A stretch of 64,000 nt of DNA from Cypionkella aquatica (GTDB taxonomy: Bacteria; Pseudomonadota; Alphaproteobacteria; Rhodobacterales; Rhodobacteraceae): contig NZ_BSPP01000005.1 of the NCBI RefSeq assembly GCF_030161095.1, positions 252,812 to 316,811 of the forward strand. The letters run 5' to 3'. How positions within the stretch are numbered: position 1 is the first letter of the stretch; each line of letters begins with the position of its first letter. Under the pieces are notes generated by a model. That model saw only the letters and a program-made list of their open reading frames with translations, did no database searches and was not told the DNA's origin. Both the position numbers and the translations under genes were made by a program. Positions 51,699 through 59,980 of the stretch are shown piece after piece.

Positions 51699-54600
51699 GT
51701 GCTGCAATCATCGGATCTTTCGAAAAATACAGAGGCCAGCGCTCTGACCGCACCTCTTCGCCCCGTGGAAAATGTCCTTGGGGTAAAAGGGATCGCGAAT
51801 CCGCAGGCACCAAGCCGGTCGGGTGATCGATATCATTATGTTCGTGCGGCTCGCCTGTGCCTGACGATGCTTGCCGCGCGCCCAACTCTCAAGAAGGTTG
51901 TGATCGAGGGAGCCGCGGCCGACGACAGGGCAACTGGTGGCGAGGATGTCATCGACCTCGCGTTATACAGCGACGATCGTGGCGGCGAGGGAAACCGGAT
52001 CGCCTACCGCCAGTTTAAGCACTCCCTTCTTGCTGCCGATGAGCCCATGACGGCTAGTCATGTTATCGTTACGCTTCAAGGGTTTGCCGCGCGGTTCCAG
52101 AGCGTTGTTTTGGAAGAGGCCGCAACCGAAAAACCGATGCGCCACGAGTTCGAGTTTGAAACGAACCGTCCGATTTCACCGGCGGTAGAAGATGCGCTGC
52201 AAGAGCTGCGAGAAGGTAGGGCGACGACTACCAGTGCATACCTTCGTAGATCGTTGCCATTGAAGGGTGACGATTTACAGGCTTTCGCTCAGCGGGTTCG
52301 CCTGTTGCCACGTACGGCATCGCTTAGCGGAGAACGTATAGAACTGAACCTCGACGTTTCCGCCTACCTGCCGGATGCTGATGGGGATGTGCCCACGCGG
52401 CTGGTCGAAATGATTGCAGACAAGGCTGCAAAGCCGAACGCTCCAGATCTTGAGATTACGCGGCTTGACGTCCTCCGGCAAATGGACTGCGACGAGCATG
52501 CTTTGCGACCTGCACCATCCCTTCTCAAACGCCCGTCCGGAATTATAAGCCGTCCGATTCTTGCGGATTTGCTGGACGCCATCGTTCAATCCACAACTCC
52601 CGTAATCTTGGAGGCGGAAGGCGGGGTCGGCAAGTCCGTCGCGGCCACGCAACTCCCGGAACTGTTGCCGGAAGGCAGTGTCTGCGTAGTCTATGATTGC
52701 TTTGCCAATGGCAGCTATCGCGATCCATCACAGCCGCGCCAACAGCCGAGACAAGCCTTTGTGCAGATGGCAAACGAATTGGCATTCCAGGGGCTCTGCG
52801 ATCCACTGATCCCTTTCAACCGGGCGACCGAGGATTCGTACGCGCGGGCGTTCCTTGCACGCATGGGCCAGGCAGCGCTCTCTGTGGCCGCAACTCCAGG
52901 CGCTGTCGTCATGCTGATCATTGACGCAGCAGATAATGCCGAAATGGTAGCATCAGAGCGAAAAGAAGCTGCCAGCTTCGCGCGCGGTCTACTTAGGATG
53001 ACCTGGCCGGAACGGGTTCGCATCGTTTTAACGACACGTCCTGAACGCCGCGCCCTACTTGAGCCACCACCTAGTATGCTGCATCTTGTTTTGCCGCCGT
53101 TCAACGATTCCGAGTCAGCGTCGCATCTTCGAAGTCGTTATCCCGCTGCTTCCGATACATTGGCGCTTGGGTTTCACCGATTGACCTCTGCAAATCCGAG
53201 GCTTCAGCGTGTCGCGTTGGACACCTCTGAAGATCTCGATGGGTTATTCGACCACCTCGGCCCTAGACCTTTAACCATTCAGGATGCGATTGAGGGCCTG
53301 CTAAACAAGGCAGTTGCAGAAGTTCGGGACAAAGCTGGACCGCTCGAAAGGGATGCCGTCGACAGAATCTGTCGAGCTCTTGCGGTCTTGCGACCATTTG
53401 TTCCTCTAGACGTTGTTGCCCAAGTTGCTGGCGTGGAGCCCTCTTCGGTTCATAGTCTTGCGAGCGAACTTGGGAGAGCACTCATCATCAATGATGGTGC
53501 GGCTCAGTTTTCAGATGAGCCTACCGAAACATGGTTTCGCCAGAATTTTCGCCCAGATATCAATGCCGTCCGCTCAATAATTGAGCGGCTTCGGCCACTT
53601 ACAAAGAATAGCGCCTATGCATCTGCTGCGCTGCCTCAACTCTTGCTGGAGGCAGGCGAGATCAACGAAGTAATCAAACTCGTCCTCGAGGACGTTGGCC
53701 TGCCAGCCAGCGACGAACTTGGTCGGCGCGATGTTCGCGCGATGCGACTGCGTGCTGCAACTCAAGCCGCGCTGCGTTCCTGTCAATATGCAGATGTCGC
53801 AAAGCTTGCTTTCAGAACAGCGAATGTTGAAGCAGCCGAGACGCGCCAATTGGGTCTGATTTCGCGTAACCCTGACCTTGCCGCCCGCTTCATTACTCCC
53901 GAGGCTGCGGCTGAGCTCGTCGCAAGGCGCAAGATCGGTGGTGGAAACTGGCAGGGATCTGATAACGCGCATCAAGCTGCATTGTTCGCCGGATACGAGC
54001 GCTTTCACGGGGACGCGGTCGGGCGCTTGCATACTGCATGGGCTTGGCTCGAGAATTACTTTCGTAGGCGGCATGAAGCGGAAAACGACCGAAGCCAAGT
54101 GGAGATTAACGACGAGATTGTAGCGATGGCTTGGGCTCAGTTCGAACTTTGGGGGCCAGAATCCTGCGCGGCCTTTCTGCGCACTTGGCGTCCGCGCAAT
54201 GTATCATTTTTGGCAGGTCGCGCCGTTTGTGCTCGCCTCGCCGATGCGGGGCGATATGACGACCTGCAAGCTGTTGTAGTAGCGGCTGGAAACGACATCT
54301 TTTTAGGCCTAGCCGGAACACTTGAACTTTACAGTATAGGCCTGACCCCATCTGCGGCGACTATTAGACGCCTGTTCCGAATGGTTGCCGACCGCCGCGT
54401 TGATATCGGACGGCTTGGCCTCAGAGACCACGAGCGCACCGAGCTTGTTGCTATCGTCGCCTTGTCGGTCGCAGCATTAAAGTCCCGTGCCGTATCGCAG
54501 CGCTCCGTAACGAAGTTGCTAAACCGATTTGTGCCGCCTGTGGCAGGATATGAACTGGATTCAAGTTGGCACGACTCATCGGGTCGTCGAGACGCACTCC

Positions 54601-57600
54601 TCAAGGGGTTCGCTCTCCGCGCTATCCTAAATGGGCGTTCGCTTACCATTGATCGGCTGCGGGATCGAAAAGGACGCAAAAACACCAGTTCTGGAGATCA
54701 TCGCCAACGGGAAAGCGTCGCCCCTATCTTGCCATGGTATGTGCTTTGGGCTGAGGTTACTTTGGGACGAGCGCGCGCTGGCGACGTGTCCAATTTGATA
54801 GCGCAGGCCGACAAAGAAACTTCAAAAATTCGCGGACAGATTTACCGTGATCATGACGGAACCCTTGATGACAGGTTGATGCTTCGCGCTGAGCTCCTCC
54901 AGCGCAGTGAAGCCGACGCGGCGGCCTGGGGGGCAGTCGATAGCTGGTATCCCACTCCGACGCAAAAGGGGCAGCGCGCTTCGATAAGGACGGTTGCGAC
55001 AATTATACGCCGTGCGGCTCGAAACACTGCGCTGCACGGATTCGCATTGGATTTGGCTTCAAGATCGGCTGAAACGCTTGGCATTTTGTACGAAATGGCT
55101 GAATCAACTATCGACGCACAGCTACTGCTTGCGCGCGCCCTTCTGTCGATCAGTGAGCCAGAAGCCCAAGCTCATTTCAATGCTGCTAGCGATGGCGCCG
55201 AACGTCTCGGTGAGGAAAACCATGATCGTTGGAACACTTTGCTTTCTATTGCGACTGTTGCTGGCCGAACCGCCAAAGATCAGCCCGAGTTGGCTTACCG
55301 CCTCGCGCGTTTTGCTGAACCGACACACGAGCATCTAGGCAAATCCAGTTATCTCGATTGGGAACGCACAGTTAGGTCGCTTGCTCGGCTATCACCAAAT
55401 TCTAGTCTGGGTATTCTATCCCGTTGGGCAGACAGGGGATTCGGTATTCCCGACGATGAATTGCATGTTGTCTTGCGCACATTGGTTGACGACGGCGTCC
55501 TGAGTGGCGATCTAGCAATGCTAATGTTTTCCAGCCACGATCAAAATCCGGCGAGTGCTTTGGCCGATGGCCTCGATGCCGGTGTGTTGGTTGACGCGGT
55601 CCATGATATCGCGAGACGCTACGTTAGCGTCGAGGACCGATCCGAACATATATGGCGCGAAGTTCGATCGGTCGCCACGCGCTATGGCATATATTGGCCT
55701 TGGCTTGACGACGTCGCAAACGCATCGATCATGGCGGTGAGCCGCGACCAAACGCAGGTTGCATCGACTCCGGCACACGAGCCGGACTGGCAGAACATCC
55801 TCTTGGGCGTAGATCTGGCGACCGCAGATGGGCTTCAAGAAGTCATACGTCGTGCGAAAAGTGAAGGCGGACCAAGGCTCTATGAGTGTTGGCGAGTCCT
55901 GCCCAAATGGGTGCCCGCCGGGAAGGAAGCAGGCTATCTTGCCGCGCTCGCCCAGATGGATGAGTTTTCCCTTTACGAGTTGTTCGAGCTTCTTGACCGA
56001 ATACCAACGACTTGGCTGGCGAGAATGGCGGTTCCAGCAGCGATGGAAGCATTGGTGCGAACAGTCGTTCGGCGAAGTCCCTACCAAATCACATTCGCAT
56101 CTTGGTGGATGAAAGATCAGACCATGGCCAAACTGGCCAAAATGATCCGAACGACAGAGGCATCGCTTGCCCAAGACGCATTGCAAACGATTGCGGAGGA
56201 AGAGCGTCTTGGCAGCGCAGCTGACCTTTTCCACATCGCAAGTCTGGCCGCGCACGCTTGCACTCCGGACGATGCGGCCTCGGCATTAGGGTTTGCACTG
56301 GCAGAAATGGATGATGCGCTGAACGTAGATGACGGCGACGGTCCATGGCGTCAGGAACTTGTGCCGCAAGGAACAGTCATTGAAGTGCTTTCAGATTATC
56401 TTTGGTCGATGCTGGGCTCACCAGATGTCAAAAGGCGGTGGCGCGCCGCGCATGCTGTCCGGTGTCTTGTTCGATGGGGGCCAGAATGTGTGCTGCAAAG
56501 GCTTTGTCAGGATGTGTCGACTGGCAAAATTGCCGCCCTGCAGGACCATCGGCTTCCGTTTTACAGGCTCCATGCAGAGGAGTGGCTTTTGGTTGCCTTG
56601 GAGCGCGTTGCAGTGGATGCTCCTCAATGTGCCAGTGCATCGGTGGGTTTCCTTGCACAAAAGGTAAAGCCAGATGAAAAACATGCCAGGCTGAGAGGTT
56701 TGGCGGCCGGCATTCTTCAGCGGCTCAATGATGCTGGAATAATCGACATAACATCCGAAGAACTTGCGCGGCTCGGTTCGATCAATACGGATCGGTCGAG
56801 GCCGTCGGTACCGAAGCCTGAGGAAGCGTTGGCAAACGTGGAAAAGGGCGGTCGCCTGTACTTCCACTATGACAGTCGCGACAGCCTGCTCCGTCCTTTG
56901 TCATCCGCTTTCAAGATTAACGAAGACGACGCAAGCAAGCGCCTTGAGCCGATCATGCGGAAACTTGCAACCAATGAAGTCGGGAATGTTTTGGCAACTG
57001 ACCCTAGGCGGGAGCGGGGGATCATCCGAAATGATGACTATCATGGCCGACGAGGGCGCCAACCAGACGACTGGTGGGCGTATATATCGAGGCATGCGGT
57101 AATGACATTGTGTGGCCAGTTGCTCGATGGCGACACGCCCGGCAATGGAAACGATGGCTACTTCGGGCCCGCTGGATTTCTGGCAAGGCAAGGATTGTCT
57201 TCACCGAAAGGAAGCACCTGGGCTGCTGATCGCCGCGAAGCCGTGCCAAACTCCTGTCGATTGATCACGTCTGTTCCAAGCAATGCTTGGTTGGCTCAAA
57301 TCAGTGAAGTGGACCCCGAAGCCCTCGTTGAATTGAGTGATGAACTCTGCATTTGGGGGCGATGGACTGCGCGAAGTGGTTCGTTGCTTAGATCGGTGAC
57401 TGTTTCCAGCGCACTGGTCTCGCGGGGAACGGCACCGGCTCTGGTCCGGGCACTGGAAACAGTGGAAGACCCACATGCATATCGGCTTCCTGACTCAGAC
57501 CAACATTTCGAAATTGGCGTTCCCGGCTATGTGCTTCGCGGCTGGGTGTCGGACAATGATGCTATGGCGGACTTCGATGCACGAGATCCTTGGGCCGGAG

Positions 57601-57926
57601 ACCTTCCCTTGGGAACGCTAAAGCCTCGGTCGTGGATCGCCAATCGTTTCGGCATAAATGACGACAAGGAAGATGGTCGCTGGACGTGCAATGACCCCAC
57701 CCATTTTATGCGGCGACAGTCTTGGTCGACCGGTGAACGCTATGGGGACGAAGAGACCGATCGCGGTGATCGCCTTTTGGCCTCGCGAGCGATCATAGAT
57801 AAGATCTGCGGGACTACAGGCATGGCGTTGCTTCGCGAGGTAACCGTTACGCACGATTTGGTAGGGAAGAACACATGGGACGGAAAGATGCGAAACAGCA
57901 AGGTGAGCCTGCGCTTGATTGGGTAA
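51699..57926 (+). CDS. Nuclease-STAND NTPase, Avs-like defence protein, 2075 aa
   Basis: The N-terminal domain (residues about 30-150) resembles DUF4297/Cap4-type nucleases: SRSGDRYHYVRAARLCLTM, E82-D83 and D86 in GEDVIDLA, and Q105-x-K107 in YRQFKHS form a PD-(D/E)xK-like site. The STAND NTPase has Walker A GGVGKS (308-313) and Walker B VVMLIIDAAD (D409), with YDCFANGSYRDPSQPRQQPR between. About 1400 further helical, repeat-like residues should be the sensor. Avs proteins with this layout recognise phage terminase or portal and then degrade DNA. Starts at GTG 51699. Which Avs class, if any, is not settled. Confidence 0.82.
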   Translation: MLQSSDLSKNTEASALTAPLRPVENVLGVKGIANPQAPSRSGDRYHYVRAARLCLTMLAARPTLKKVVIEGAAADDRATGGEDVIDLALYSDDRGGEGNRIAYRQFKHSLLAADEPMTASHVIVTLQGFAARFQSVVLEEAATEKPMRHEFEFETNRPISPAVEDALQELREGRATTTSAYLRRSLPLKGDDLQAFAQRVRLLPRTASLSGERIELNLDVSAYLPDADGDVPTRLVEMIADKAAKPNAPDLEITRLDVLRQMDCDEHALRPAPSLLKRPSGIISRPILADLLDAIVQSTTPVILEAEGGVGKSVAATQLPELLPEGSVCVVYDCFANGSYRDPSQPRQQPRQAFVQMANELAFQGLCDPLIPFNRATEDSYARAFLARMGQAALSVAATPGAVVMLIIDAADNAEMVASERKEAASFARGLLRMTWPERVRIVLTTRPERRALLEPPPSMLHLVLPPFNDSESASHLRSRYPAASDTLALGFHRLTSANPRLQRVALDTSEDLDGLFDHLGPRPLTIQDAIEGLLNKAVAEVRDKAGPLERDAVDRICRALAVLRPFVPLDVVAQVAGVEPSSVHSLASELGRALIINDGAAQFSDEPTETWFRQNFRPDINAVRSIIERLRPLTKNSAYASAALPQLLLEAGEINEVIKLVLEDVGLPASDELGRRDVRAMRLRAATQAALRSCQYADVAKLAFRTANVEAAETRQLGLISRNPDLAARFITPEAAAELVARRKIGGGNWQGSDNAHQAALFAGYERFHGDAVGRLHTAWAWLENYFRRRHEAENDRSQVEINDEIVAMAWAQFELWGPESCAAFLRTWRPRNVSFLAGRAVCARLADAGRYDDLQAVVVAAGNDIFLGLAGTLELYSIGLTPSAATIRRLFRMVADRRVDIGRLGLRDHERTELVAIVALSVAALKSRAVSQRSVTKLLNRFVPPVAGYELDSSWHDSSGRRDALLKGFALRAILNGRSLTIDRLRDRKGRKNTSSGDHRQRESVAPILPWYVLWAEVTLGRARAGDVSNLIAQADKETSKIRGQIYRDHDGTLDDRLMLRAELLQRSEADAAAWGAVDSWYPTPTQKGQRASIRTVATIIRRAARNTALHGFALDLASRSAETLGILYEMAESTIDAQLLLARALLSISEPEAQAHFNAASDGAERLGEENHDRWNTLLSIATVAGRTAKDQPELAYRLARFAEPTHEHLGKSSYLDWERTVRSLARLSPNSSLGILSRWADRGFGIPDDELHVVLRTLVDDGVLSGDLAMLMFSSHDQNPASALADGLDAGVLVDAVHDIARRYVSVEDRSEHIWREVRSVATRYGIYWPWLDDVANASIMAVSRDQTQVASTPAHEPDWQNILLGVDLATADGLQEVIRRAKSEGGPRLYECWRVLPKWVPAGKEAGYLAALAQMDEFSLYELFELLDRIPTTWLARMAVPAAMEALVRTVVRRSPYQITFASWWMKDQTMAKLAKMIRTTEASLAQDALQTIAEEERLGSAADLFHIASLAAHACTPDDAASALGFALAEMDDALNVDDGDGPWRQELVPQGTVIEVLSDYLWSMLGSPDVKRRWRAAHAVRCLVRWGPECVLQRLCQDVSTGKIAALQDHRLPFYRLHAEEWLLVALERVAVDAPQCASASVGFLAQKVKPDEKHARLRGLAAGILQRLNDAGIIDITSEELARLGSINTDRSRPSVPKPEEALANVEKGGRLYFHYDSRDSLLRPLSSAFKINEDDASKRLEPIMRKLATNEVGNVLATDPRRERGIIRNDDYHGRRGRQPDDWWAYISRHAVMTLCGQLLDGDTPGNGNDGYFGPAGFLARQGLSSPKGSTWAADRREAVPNSCRLITSVPSNAWLAQISEVDPEALVELSDELCIWGRWTARSGSLLRSVTVSSALVSRGTAPALVRALETVEDPHAYRLPDSDQHFEIGVPGYVLRGWVSDNDAMADFDARDPWAGDLPLGTLKPRSWIANRFGINDDKEDGRWTCNDPTHFMRRQSWSTGERYGDEETDRGDRLLASRAIIDKICGTTGMALLREVTVTHDLVGKNTWDGKMRNSKVSLRLIG

Positions 57927-58630
57927 GCAAAGGCGGCCACCGGGACGCTGCCATTTTAAAGCTTGGCCGGATATTGGTTCGACAGCTCGGGCTGGTACGT
58001 GAGACAGACACGCTCGCCAGGTGGATGGCTCATCACATTGCGGAACTCATTCACGATGCCGAAACCGCGCAGGGAGACTCCGCCATAGGCGCACGCTTAG
58101 CGTGCCAAGATGCGATCATAGCACTGTGGGCCCACCGTGCAGGATTGCCTGGTCGGGCACCACACTCGGAATTGTTGGACGGCTGGACAAAACTCTTGCG
58201 ATCACAAAACGCGTCTCAGTTCTTTCCGACAATTAGGTCTTCTCAAACAACGGGGCAAGTTCAAAGGTCTGAAACTGAAACATATTTGCAACTCGCCCTA
58301 AAGTTGCGAACGATGGTCGATCCACTGATCCGCGCGGCCCTGCACCTCGCAGTTCAAGCAGCGGACCCCGCCGAGGTTGAAAAAGTCAGCACAATAGCCG
58401 AAGCGCAGCTGGAAGATGAGGAAACCAAGGTGACACGGATCCTGATTGGCTGGTCGGAGAAACGATTACCCGAGTCGAATGAGATGAAAGCTGAGGTGAG
58501 AAAGGTCGTCGAGGATATCGTCAAAGGGGCGGAGGACATTCTTGATAGCCTCGAACGTCTTGCAACCAAAGAGGAATTGTCCGGAAGCGGAAATGATGAC
58601 GAGGCAACCACCTCGTTGAGCAAATTGTAG
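57875..58630 (+). CDS. Partner protein of the STAND nuclease, 251 aa, unknown family
   Basis: ATG lies 52 bases inside the STAND gene, so the two are translationally coupled. Helical soluble protein: GGHRDAAILKLGRILVRQLGLV, ARWMAHHIAELIHDAE, RLACQDAIIALWAHRAGLPGRAPH, LQLALKLRTMVDPLIRAALHLA, and a Glu/Lys-rich coiled C terminus. No catalytic motif seen. Canonical single-gene Avs2-4 systems lack this partner. It could be a regulator, adaptor or inhibitor. Confidence 0.75.
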   Translation: MGRKDAKQQGEPALDWVSKGGHRDAAILKLGRILVRQLGLVRETDTLARWMAHHIAELIHDAETAQGDSAIGARLACQDAIIALWAHRAGLPGRAPHSELLDGWTKLLRSQNASQFFPTIRSSQTTGQVQRSETETYLQLALKLRTMVDPLIRAALHLAVQAADPAEVEKVSTIAEAQLEDEETKVTRILIGWSEKRLPESNEMKAEVRKVVEDIVKGAEDILDSLERLATKEELSGSGNDDEATTSLSKL

Positions 58631-58946
58631 TGCCGAAACTTTGCGACCGTCGGCTTCGTGTAATTCGGCGTGTTCACCCTCGCAGAAAGCGCTTTCTGTG
58701 ATTTGGCGCAGCAAAATGGCGTAGTGGTTCAAAGTGCCACCATCGCCCCTGTGAATTGCGTCTGGGTCAGTTTTGAAGCGGCAATCGCTGAGATTTTTTT
58801 TTGATGCGCGTAAGCATCGCATCGATCTCGCGCTTTGCGGCGAGGAAAACATTACGGGTTTTTTCGTTCGGTGTGGTGGCGCGGCGGTAGTTCTTGCCGG
58901 TTTCTCCGCCTTGGGTACGTGGTCCTCATGTGCGCAATTTCGCCAT
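58631..58946 (-). pseudogene. Disrupted small gene (REIDAML...GTLNHYA family)
   Basis: On the minus strand from ATG 58946: MAKLRT, stop, GPRTQGGETGKNYRRATTPNEKTRNVFLAAKREIDAMLTRIKK. The frame then shifts in a run of nine A/T, followed by NLSDCRFKTDPDAIHRGDGGTLNHYAILLRQITESAFCEGEHAE. Together these give one recognisable small conserved hypothetical protein common in alphaproteobacterial islands, broken by an in-frame stop and a homopolymer frameshift. The 3' end runs into the partner gene's end. Confidence 0.65.
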
Positions 58947-59290
58947 ATGGGCGGGTCTGATCGGATTAATACAAAGCAATATCAGTGAGATAGCGTTGAG
59001 ACACTGCAGGGCGGACGGTTGAGGTGGCGAGTTTGTTCTAACAATTCTGGGCTGTATCGTGGGCGATTTGGAAAATTGGTAAGGCCGGGCGGTAGAGGGG
59101 GGGATAGTTCGATCAATGTGGCAGCTTCTGCAGTCCGCCGATCTGAGATGACCGATCCTGAACTGCAACGGCGCGGCGCCAACGACGGCAGCGCTATTCC
59201 GGCCCCGTTTGACGGCTACCCTATGTCTCAGTCATCACAAACCAAGACAACATGCTTGCAAATAATGATAGCATATCTTATCTAGGCCCA
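58947..59290. other. Intergenic stretch before the HicAB pair
   Basis: About 340 bases in which I see no gene. It should contain the promoter of the hicAB-like operon near its right end, where the sequence becomes AT-rich (AATAATGATAGCATATCTTATC). Confidence 0.4.
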
Positions 59291-59545
59291 ATGAACAGCA
59301 AGCACCGCAAGACCCTTGCCACAGTATTCACCGACCCGGTGTCTGGCACCATCGAGTGGTCGGCGGTTGAAAGCTTGCTGTTGGCCGCGGGGGCGCGGCT
59401 GATCGAAGGAAGCGGATCGCGGGTGCGTTTCGAGAAGGATGGCGAGGTGGGGACGTTTCATCGTCCGCACCCAGCGAAGGAAGCCAAGCGTTACCAGGTA
59501 CGCGATGCCCGCGACTTCTTGGAACGGATCGGGGTAAAACCATGA
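59291..59545 (+). CDS. HicA-like toxin (mRNA interferase)
   Basis: 84 aa from ATG 59291. HicA folds as a dsRBD-like RNase: EWSAVESLLLAAGARLIEGSGSRVRFEKDGEVGTFHRPHPAKEAKRYQVRDARDFLERIG. The usual GSH catalytic segment here reads GSGSRV, with His in FHRPHP, so activity should be checked. It precedes and overlaps the antitoxin by four bases (ATGA). Confidence 0.85.
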   Translation: MNSKHRKTLATVFTDPVSGTIEWSAVESLLLAAGARLIEGSGSRVRFEKDGEVGTFHRPHPAKEAKRYQVRDARDFLERIGVKP

Positions 59546-59883
59546 CCAACACAATGAACTACAAGGGCTATTCCGCCCGGATCGATTACGACGACGATGA
59601 CGCAATTTTCACCGGCCGCATTGCCGGTATTCGCGATGGTGTAGGATTTCATGCCGACACGGTGGAAGGGCTTCGTGAAGCCTTTCACGAAGCGGTTGAA
59701 GACTACATCGAGACTTGCGCCAAGATCGGCAAAGAGCCGCAGAAGGCCTACTCCGGACAGGTGATGTTTCGGGTCAGCCCCGAGATTCACCGCAAGGCTG
59801 CGCTGGCTGCTGAGTTGTCGGGCAAGAGCCTGAATCAATGGGCAGAAGAGGTGCTCGATCGCGCGGCAGGGCATACGCTTTAG
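59542..59883 (+). CDS. HicB-like antitoxin
   Basis: 113 aa. A degraded RNase-H-like N-terminal domain (YKGYSARIDYDDDDAIFTGRIAGIRDGVGFHADTVEGLREAFHEAVEDYIETC) and a C-terminal ribbon-helix-helix (VSPEIHRKAALAAELSGKSLNQWAEEVL) for autoregulation. Classic HicB organisation. A short GC hairpin follows. Probably stabilises the island or acts in phage-triggered dormancy. Confidence 0.92.
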   Translation: MTNTMNYKGYSARIDYDDDDAIFTGRIAGIRDGVGFHADTVEGLREAFHEAVEDYIETCAKIGKEPQKAYSGQVMFRVSPEIHRKAALAAELSGKSLNQWAEEVLDRAAGHTL

Positions 59884-59932
59884 GTGGGCATTTCAGCTCT
59901 CGACAACGCAGGCTAACTGAAGGTTTCGGCCA

Positions 59933-59953
59933 AGGGGCACCGCTTACGCCCCT
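59933..59953. terminator. Short hairpin between convergent hicB and the RM gene
   Basis: AGGGGC, 9-base loop, GCCCCT in the 97-base gap between two convergent genes. No T-run; possible bidirectional terminator. Confidence 0.45.
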
Positions 59954-59980
59954 CCGCATGGCATTCTAACTGCAGGAACT

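Noticed and set aside
58466..58852. Minus-strand 128-codon frame as an intact gene
   Set aside because: Its start lies in unrelated sequence and only the middle matches a known small protein; best explained as half of a broken gene.
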